10,767 nucleotides of DNA from the NCBI GenBank assembly GCA_045402695.1, contig JAWPNA010000470.1:1-10767 (forward strand), written 5' to 3'. The stretch's first letter is position 1. Every line of letters starts with the position of its first letter. Below the pieces are notes generated by a model that was not told where the DNA came from, did not search any database, and worked only from the letters and a program-made list of their open reading frames with translations. Shown one piece after another: positions 6,090 through 10,767 of the stretch. The translations under genes and the position numbers were made by a program. Source of the DNA: JAWPNA01 sp045402695 (GTDB taxonomy: Bacteria > Acidobacteriota > Polarisedimenticolia > JACPZX01 > DASXTC01).

Positions 6090-7330
6090 TGAAGTTCGCC
6101 GTGATCGCTCTGAGGAACCTCGCGCGGAACCGCAGACGGACGCTCCTCTCACTCCTGATCGTCGCCGCGGGGACAATCATGATTCTCCTCACAACGGGCT
6201 TCGTCCGGTTCTCCTTCGAGGGGCTGCGGGAGGCGATCATCCACGGCGGGCTCGGCCAGATCGAGGTCACGCCTCGAAGCGACATCGAGGAGAGCGGGCC
6301 ATCTCCGGAGCGGCCGGGGCTGCCCGGCATGCAGGGCTGGGAGGCGCTGCGGATCGAGATCGAGGCGATGCACCACGTTCTCGCTGCCGGCGCGGTCGTG
6401 CAGTTCACGGGCATGCTCTCAAAGGGGGAGCGGACTACCGCGGTCCTCGCGGTGGCCAACGAGCCCGAGCGTGAGCGCCGCATGCGGTTCGACGTGAAGC
6501 TTCGCGGGGGGGTGGGCCTGCCCGACGCGCCGCCCTCCGAAGGCGAAGACGCGGTCCTCCTCGGGACGATCCTGGCGCGCAACCTCGGAGCGGAGACGGG
6601 GGACGCGCTCACGCTTCTCGGCATCACAACCGACGGGACGTTGAACGCGCTGGATCTCCGTGTGGCCGGCCTGATCACGACGGGACTTCAGGACGTGGAC
6701 TCCCGGATCGTCAAGATGCACCTCACGAGCGCGCAGCGGCTCCTTGGCACACAGAACATCTCGTCTCTCGTCGTCGGGCTCGACGACACATCGCGGACTC
6801 CGGAGATCCAGGCCGCCCTCGAGCGCCGCCTCGGCGGGTGGGAGCCGTCCCTCGCGGTCGTGAACTGGAAGACGCGCGCGCCGTTCTACGGACAGGTGGA
6901 GTCCCTTTACCTCGGAATCTTCTGGTTCCTCGGGTCGGTCATCTTCGTCCTCGTCTGTCTCTCGACCTCGAACACTCTCATGATGTCCATCATGGAGCGC
7001 GTCCGCGAAATCGGGATGTTGCTGGCCGTTGGGACGAGCCGCACGCAGGTGGCCGCGATCGTTCTGCTCGAGGCCCTGTGGCTCGGTCTTCTGGGCGCGC
7101 TCGCGGGAGACCTGCTCGGGATTGCCCTCGTCACCGGAATCAACGGGCTCGGAATCCAGATGCCGGCCCCGCCCGGGGCCACGGGTGGCATCGAGCTCCA
7201 GCTCGCGACGGCGCCGGGTGACTTCGCGGCCACCGTCCTCCTCATGCTCGTGATCCTCGGCATCGCAGCCGCCGTGCCGGTGGGGATTTCGGTGCGGCTT
7301 CGGATCGCGGACGCACTTCGGCATGTGTAG
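6089..7330 (+). CDS. ABC transporter permease, FtsX/MacB/LolC-E type
   Basis: The 413-residue permease has the classical four-helix MacB/FtsX layout: TM1 at about 18-40, a long periplasmic domain (~45-270, MacB periplasmic-core type), then TM2 275-297, TM3 321-347 and TM4 381-402. MERVREIGMLLAVGTSR (302-318) is the conserved cytoplasmic coupling helix that contacts the ATPase. The N-terminus MKFAVIALRNLARNRRRTLL is typical for the family. The ATG at 6089 is preceded by GGGAGG and overlaps the ATPase stop. The reading frame is open for a further ~300 codons upstream, but that stretch is a shadow of the ATPase gene. Its stop lies 8 bases inside the next gene. One permease gene is seen, so the complex is probably a homodimer or has a partner outside the window. 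Confidence 0.92.
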   Translation: MKFAVIALRNLARNRRRTLLSLLIVAAGTIMILLTTGFVRFSFEGLREAIIHGGLGQIEVTPRSDIEESGPSPERPGLPGMQGWEALRIEIEAMHHVLAAGAVVQFTGMLSKGERTTAVLAVANEPERERRMRFDVKLRGGVGLPDAPPSEGEDAVLLGTILARNLGAETGDALTLLGITTDGTLNALDLRVAGLITTGLQDVDSRIVKMHLTSAQRLLGTQNISSLVVGLDDTSRTPEIQAALERRLGGWEPSLAVVNWKTRAPFYGQVESLYLGIFWFLGSVIFVLVCLSTSNTLMMSIMERVREIGMLLAVGTSRTQVAAIVLLEALWLGLLGALAGDLLGIALVTGINGLGIQMPAPPGATGGIELQLATAPGDFAATVLLMLVILGIAAAVPVGISVRLRIADALRHV

Positions 7331-8228
7331 GCTCTGGGTGGCCTATCTCATGGTCCTCGCTCTCATGCTTGCGTTCACTTCGGGAGCGGCCGACCCCTGC
7401 GCGCGCGCGGCGGCTGCGATGATCGTGCCCACAGCCGCGGCGGACATCCTCAAGAAGAGCGACGTCGCGACGCTCGCGCCGGAGTCCTTCCGCGCGCGCT
7501 TCCGGATCACCGCCCTCCGTGAGCAGCCAGACCCGATGGACATCGAGGTCTGGCGCTCGGGTGAGTCGAAGAGCCTCGTGCGCTTCCTGGGACCGAAAGA
7601 GAAAGGGAAGTACCTTCTTCGGCTCGAGCGTGGGGTCTGGTTCCTGGCGCCTGGCGCCAGAAAGCCCGTGAAGCTGAGCCCGGCCCATCGGCTTCGCGGG
7701 GGCGCTTCGCTCGATGACATCCTCGGGATCCATTATGGGCGCGACTACGTGATCGAGGGCGCCACCGAGACAGAGGAGGCGGGAGGTCCTCTCGTCATCC
7801 TGGACCTGGTGGCCAAGACCCCGCACGCCCCCTACTCGAGGATCCGCTACTTCGTGCGACGAGCGACGGACAGGCCCGTCCGCGCCGAGTATCTCCTGAA
7901 GAGCGGGAAGACGTCGTCCGTCGTGGAATTTCTCGAGTGGGAAGAGGGGAGCCGGCCCGTGGTCCGCAAGCTCGTCCTCACCGACCGTCTCGGCTCAGGA
8001 CTAAGGACCGAGGTCACGCTCCTCGAGATGGAGGAGCGGACGATCCCCGACGGCCTCTTCGATCTCGGGGACTCGACGGAGCGGAAGAAGCTCGAGGAAC
8101 GGCCGTCAAGCGCATCGCTCATGCGTGGTGCCTGCGGCAAACCAGGATCACCTCGTCCACGCGGGTGGTGTCGATCATTCCCGGCACCAGCCGCAAGCGA
8201 CTCTCGAAAAACAGTCCGAGCGGCATGA
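7323..8228 (+). CDS. LolA-like outer-membrane lipoprotein-sorting protein with aberrant C-terminal tail
   Basis: This is a periplasmic carrier of the LolA-like type (PF17131 group), expected to accept a lipidated cargo from the ABC permease. Residues 1-23 form a signal peptide (hydrophobic VAYLMVLALMLAF, then TSGA-AD). The mature part shows the family pattern: FRITALREQ, MDIEVWRSGESKSLVRFLGPKEKGKYLL (72-99), WFLAPGARKPVKLSPAHRL (106-124), DDILGIHYGRDY (131-142), IRYFVRRATDRPVRAEYLLKSGK (174-196) and IPDGLFDLG (241-249). Relatives end near this point. Here the frame runs on ~45 residues with a Ser/Pro/Arg/Gly-rich sequence and many A-ending codons unlike the rest of the gene, lying antisense to the second methyltransferase for 110 bases. 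The normal stop may have been lost. It overlaps the permease by 8 bases. Confidence 0.85.
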   Translation: MCRLWVAYLMVLALMLAFTSGAADPCARAAAAMIVPTAAADILKKSDVATLAPESFRARFRITALREQPDPMDIEVWRSGESKSLVRFLGPKEKGKYLLRLERGVWFLAPGARKPVKLSPAHRLRGGASLDDILGIHYGRDYVIEGATETEEAGGPLVILDLVAKTPHAPYSRIRYFVRRATDRPVRAEYLLKSGKTSSVVEFLEWEEGSRPVVRKLVLTDRLGSGLRTEVTLLEMEERTIPDGLFDLGDSTERKKLEERPSSASLMRGACGKPGSPRPRGWCRSFPAPAASDSRKTVRAA

Positions 8229-8865
8229 ACACGCGATTGTACCAACGCATCGCCTGCTCCCTTCGCCTCGTGAGCCACCACGCTCCCATGCGGCTTAGCA
8301 TCTGACTGCGCGGCTGCATGCCATAGATTGCGCTGCGTTCCAGCGTCAGACCGTGGCGGGCCAGCTGCGCCAACAACTCTTGAGGGTGGTAGCGGCGAAG
8401 GTGCCCGACCACGTCGTCAAAGCTGGTCCAGCTCTCCGGGTGCAGCGGCGAGGACAGCACCAGCGTCCCTCCGGGCCGGAGCACTCGCGCCAACTCGCGG
8501 AGCACCAGCTCGTCGTCGTCCACATGCTCGATGATGTCCATCGCCATGACCAGATTGAAGGCTGCATCGGGAAACGGCAGGGCCTCGGCTGTGGCTTGCG
8601 CGGCAATCCCACCGTGCTGGACCAGCCGGGACAGCGCGGCGCGGCTGATCTCGATGAAGTGGGTGCCGGCGAGGGGCAGGCGCGGCCGGAGGCCCGGCCC
8701 GATCTCCAGGCGGCGCGGATGGGCGGCGTTCAGCTCGCAGACCAGCGGCCAGGTGTTGAAGCGCTCGGGCTGGATCAGGTAGGTGTCGGCCCACAGCGCA
8801 TCGTAAAAGCGCCGGTTGATACCAGCGGCGTCCTGACTGGCGGCATTCCTGATCATCGGGTTCAT
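8119..8865 (-). CDS. Class I SAM-dependent methyltransferase (second, Methyltransf_11 type)
   Basis: This 248-residue methyltransferase has motif I RLEIGPGLRPRLPL (52-65), an acidic residue ending strand 2 (FIEIS, 70-74), ATAEALPFPDAAFNLVMAMD (91-110) with IIEHVDDDE, and LRPGGTLVLSSPLHPESW (129-146). The GHLRRYHPQEL and YGMQPRSQML segments after the core belong to lipid- or polyketide-associated methyltransferases of this type; the substrate is not known. It is unlike the first methyltransferase outside the SAM-binding motifs, so it is not a recent duplicate. The ATG at 8865 has no Shine-Dalgarno sequence. A second ATG at residue 4 (8856) lies 7 bases after a TAGAAT hexamer and may be the true leaderless start. 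Its 3' end overlaps the LolA-like gene, and it diverges from the PHP gene with only 16 bases between starts. Confidence 0.88.
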   Translation of the reverse strand: MNPMIRNAASQDAAGINRRFYDALWADTYLIQPERFNTWPLVCELNAAHPRRLEIGPGLRPRLPLAGTHFIEISRAALSRLVQHGGIAAQATAEALPFPDAAFNLVMAMDIIEHVDDDELVLRELARVLRPGGTLVLSSPLHPESWTSFDDVVGHLRRYHPQELLAQLARHGLTLERSAIYGMQPRSQMLSRMGAWWLTRRREQAMRWYNRVFMPLGLFFESRLRLVPGMIDTTRVDEVILVCRRHHA

Positions 8866-8869
8866 TCTA
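8864..8869 (-). promoter_or_regulatory. Putative -10 hexamer TAGAAT for the second methyltransferase
   Basis: On the minus strand TAGAAT overlaps the first ATG (8863-8865) and lies exactly 7 bases before a second in-frame ATG at 8856. That spacing would make the methyltransferase mRNA leaderless from residue 4. There is no Shine-Dalgarno sequence and no clear -35 box. The hexamer is identical to the one ahead of the exporter ATPase. Confidence 0.3.
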
Positions 8870-8881
8870 ACAGCTCGTGGA

Positions 8882-9817
8882 GTGACAGAATCCGCCTTCT
8901 CGAGCTTCCGGCATCTGAAGGCCCTGCGTGCGCGTGACTCCTACAACGACCCCCTGCGCGTCTACGAGAGCTGCCGAGAGATCGGCTGCGACGATGTCGC
9001 CATCACCGACTACGACACCATCGAAGCCGCCCTCGACCTCCTGTCCCGCCGCCCCGACCTCGAGCCGACTGTCATCATCGGTGAGGAGGTCGAGACTTGC
9101 TTCCCGGAGACCAGGCAGTGGGCCCATGTGAACGTCCTTGGCGTCGCCGAGACGATCCGCGAAGACCTGAAATGGGTGAAGGGGAACATCTACGAGCTCG
9201 TCCCGTACTTGCGCTCGCGAGGTCTGGTTCATTTCCTCAATCATCCGCTCCAGAGCTATCGCATGCAGGAGAAGCCGATGTGATTCGTGGAGCACGTCCT
9301 CGAACTGTTCACCCACGTGGAGATGGGAAACGGAACGTTGCCCCCGGATCAGAACCGGGCTGCGGCCGATATTCTGGACCATGGCCAGCGGATGGGGCTT
9401 ACCCGCTTCGGGGTCGGGGGCAGCGACGCGCACGGCCTTCGGCCGATCGGTACCTTCGTGACCCTCGCTCCCGGCGACGACAGGCGAGCCAGGCTCGCCT
9501 CCGTGGCGGAGGGGAAGTGCGTCGTGGCCGGGCGCGAGATCGGCCTGGTGGAGCAGGTGTACGGGATCGTCGGCCAGTACTATCGGCACCTCGGCATCCC
9601 CGAAGATCGGTGCCAGATGACGCCGATCAACTATCTGGCGGTGGCGACCTTCGCGCCGATCTGCCTTGCGGGGGTGCCGCTCCTGATGAGCCTTCTGAGC
9701 TACTTCGGGACGAGCGGCCTCAACAAGGTGGTCTCCCGGAGTCTGACCCCCTCCGATCCCCGGACCGCCGCGCGGTCCTGCGTCCCTCCCACACCTCAGG
9801 AAGAGCCCGGAGCGTAG
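8882..9817 (+). pseudogene. PHP-domain phosphoesterase-like protein, interrupted by in-frame TGA
   Basis: Two parts in the same frame, 8882-9283 and 9287-9817, together make one PHP-domain protein with a single TGA at 9281-9283 as residue 134. PHP proteins are metal-dependent phosphoesterases. The family pattern is clear: ARDSYNDPLRVYESC, AITDYDTIEAALDLL, IIGEEVETCFPET (65-77), VHFLNHPLQSYRMQ (116-129), and after the stop MGNGTLP and GGSDAHGLRPIG. Two metal-binding positions are altered: the first HxH motif is H-L-K (11-13) and the usual T-D-H is T-D-Y (42-44). The C-terminal part holds a hydrophobic segment LAVATFAPICLAGVPLLMSLL that could be a membrane anchor. The GTG start has no Shine-Dalgarno site and lies 16 bases from the divergent methyltransferase start. 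Loss of ligands plus the stop suggest a decaying gene; a sequencing error could explain the stop only. Confidence 0.75.
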
Positions 9818-9869
9818 GAAAGGGAAGAATCCCCCATCCCAGCACCCTGCCGGGACGCTCGTCGTGCAC

Positions 9870-9875
9870 TACACT
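9870..9875 (+). promoter_or_regulatory. Putative -10 hexamer TACACT for leaderless acyltransferase mRNA
   Basis: TACACT lies 6 bases before the ATG at 9882, in a 64-base gap after the PHP gene. No Shine-Dalgarno sequence precedes the ATG (the spacer is CCGCCC). It fits the TAnnnT pattern seen ahead of the exporter ATPase and the second methyltransferase, though its sequence is further from the consensus TATAAT. Confidence 0.22.
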
Positions 9876-9881
9876 CCGCCC

Positions 9882-10767
9882 ATGACCGAGCCTTTCACCA
9901 CTCCCGCCGCGGCGAGACCGCCCCACGCGCCGGAGCGCGGATGGTCCTGGCGGCTCCTCGGCCCTTTCCACGTGACTGGTGTCTTCTGGTACCGCTTCCA
10001 TCGCTTCATACTCCGGGCGGTCCCGTCGCCGTTCCTGTGGATTCTCGCCGCGATCTTCACGACGTTCTTCTTCATCTGCCTCCGGAAGCTCCGCGCGGCC
10101 ATCGCGTCGAACCTCGAGGCGGTCCTCGGGCCCTGCGGGTGGTGGGAGCGCCAGCGCCGCATCTACCGGACGATGTGGTCATTCGGGTGGTGCCTGAGCG
10201 AGCGCTACGAACGGTTGATCACGGACCGGTCGTTCCACATGGAGCCGGAGGCGATCGAGCACTGGAACGAGGTCGCGCGAGCGGACCGGGGCCTCCTGCT
10301 CGTCACGGCGCACCTGGGGAACTTCGAGGTCGGTTCCATGCTGCCGGCGCAGTTGGAGCGCCGCCGCGTTCATCTCGTCCGCGAGCCCGAGGCCGATGAG
10401 AAAGCGCAGGCGTTTCTCCAGAACGTCCTGGCCGAGTTCACGCAGGCCCAGTACACGATGCACTTCCAGAGCGACGACCCGCTGCAAGTCCTGGAGCTGC
10501 TCGACGCGCTCCGGCGCGGAGAAATTGTCGCCGCGCAGGGAGACCGTCCGCGGGCGGGCGGGAGATCAATCGCCGCGACGCTGTTCGGAAGGCCGTACTC
10601 GCTGCCGCCGGGTCCGGCCGCCCTCGCCCGGACCGCCGATGTGCCACTCCTGCCCGTGTTCGTCCTCCGTGAGGGGCGCCGGCGCTACCGGGTGGTCTTC
10701 CGGCCGCCGATCCACGTCCCGATCACCGGCGATTCCGCAGCGGATCGGGCCGCGGCCATGCGACGCG
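9882..10767 (+). CDS. LpxL/HtrB-like lipid acyltransferase (partial, runs off the window)
   Basis: The frame from the ATG at 9882 stays open for 295 codons to the window edge. It matches the lysophospholipid/lipid A acyltransferase superfamily that moves an acyl chain from ACP to a lipid acceptor at the inner membrane. An N-terminal hydrophobic segment (about 47-63, FLWILAAIFTTFFFICL) precedes the Arg-rich R-K-L-R-A-A-I-A-S-N-L segment typical of LpxL-like proteins. The catalytic H-x4-E motif is HLGNFE with His144 and Glu149, followed by a second block AAQGDRP and a third, LPPGPAALARTADVPLLPVF. Acyltransferases of this type are regular members of aryl-polyene clusters, where they are thought to load the polyene onto a lipid. 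A GTG at 9864 is an alternative start. No Shine-Dalgarno sequence is present; a TAnnnT hexamer lies 6 bases upstream of the ATG. Confidence 0.88.
   Translation, partial: MTEPFTTPAAARPPHAPERGWSWRLLGPFHVTGVFWYRFHRFILRAVPSPFLWILAAIFTTFFFICLRKLRAAIASNLEAVLGPCGWWERQRRIYRTMWSFGWCLSERYERLITDRSFHMEPEAIEHWNEVARADRGLLLVTAHLGNFEVGSMLPAQLERRRVHLVREPEADEKAQAFLQNVLAEFTQAQYTMHFQSDDPLQVLELLDALRRGEIVAAQGDRPRAGGRSIAATLFGRPYSLPPGPAALARTADVPLLPVFVLREGRRRYRVVFRPPIHVPITGDSAADRAAAMRR

Noticed and set aside
6419..7324. Long minus-strand frame opposite the permease
   Set aside because: The product is rich in Asp, Glu, Arg and His with no fold-like pattern, and it lies entirely across a well-supported permease gene.
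9281..9283. The TGA in the PHP gene as a selenocysteine codon or recoded sense codon
   Set aside because: The position is not a known metal ligand or redox site, ligands elsewhere are already lost, and other genes in the window (for example 1786-2973, 3962-4525 and 5334-6089) use TGA as a normal stop.

Overview
The window comes from a high-GC bacterium. Sampled lines of the central genes are near 70% G+C, while the first ~700 bases are near 55%. An LpxL/HtrB-type acyltransferase, a Lol-type ABC exporter and a LolA-like carrier point to a diderm with a lipid-rich outer membrane. The phylum cannot be fixed from the sequence; Acidobacteriota, myxobacterial or a similar uncultured lineage would fit.

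Layout. (1) Bases 1-800, lower GC: a tiny signal-peptide-like ORF, a PRC-barrel protein and a 27-residue single-helix membrane peptide. (2) 849-1673, minus strand: a murein L,D-transpeptidase-like protein with Ser where the catalytic Cys is expected. (3) 1786-4525, plus strand: a tightly coupled operon of a FabF-type ketosynthase, a short catalytically dead ketosynthase-like partner (chain-length-factor type) and a family 2 glycosyltransferase missing an internal block. (4) 4513-5211, minus: a class I methyltransferase, convergent with the glycosyltransferase. (5) 5334-8228, plus: overlapping genes for a LolD/MacB-type ATPase, an FtsX/LolC-type permease and a LolA-like periplasmic protein. (6) 8119-8865, minus: a second class I methyltransferase that overlaps the LolA tail by 110 bp. 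(7) 8882-9817: a PHP-domain gene broken by an in-frame TGA and missing metal ligands. (8) 9882-end: an LpxL-like acyltransferase running off the window.

Taken together, parts 3-8 look like one side of an aryl-polyene/flexirubin-like cluster: a ketosynthase pair builds a fatty or polyene chain, the methyltransferases, glycosyltransferase and acyltransferase decorate it and attach it to a lipid, and an export route carries it to the outer membrane. The export route here is a Lol-type ABC transporter plus a LolA-like carrier, rather than the MMPL-family exporter of classical aryl-polyene clusters. No ACP, dehydratase, ketoreductase, AMP-ligase or ammonia-lyase lies in the window, so the pathway assignment is inference.

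A second theme is decay or divergence. Four genes carry lesions in key places: transpeptidase Cys to Ser, glycosyltransferase internal deletion, PHP stop codon with ligand loss, and a LolA tail without a sensible stop. This is either a degrading locus or a set of assembly errors. Three genes have a TAnnnT hexamer 6-8 bases before the start and little or no Shine-Dalgarno sequence, which suggests leaderless transcripts. No tRNA, rRNA, CRISPR array, transposase or attachment site was seen, and no gene-free stretch exceeds 300 bases.
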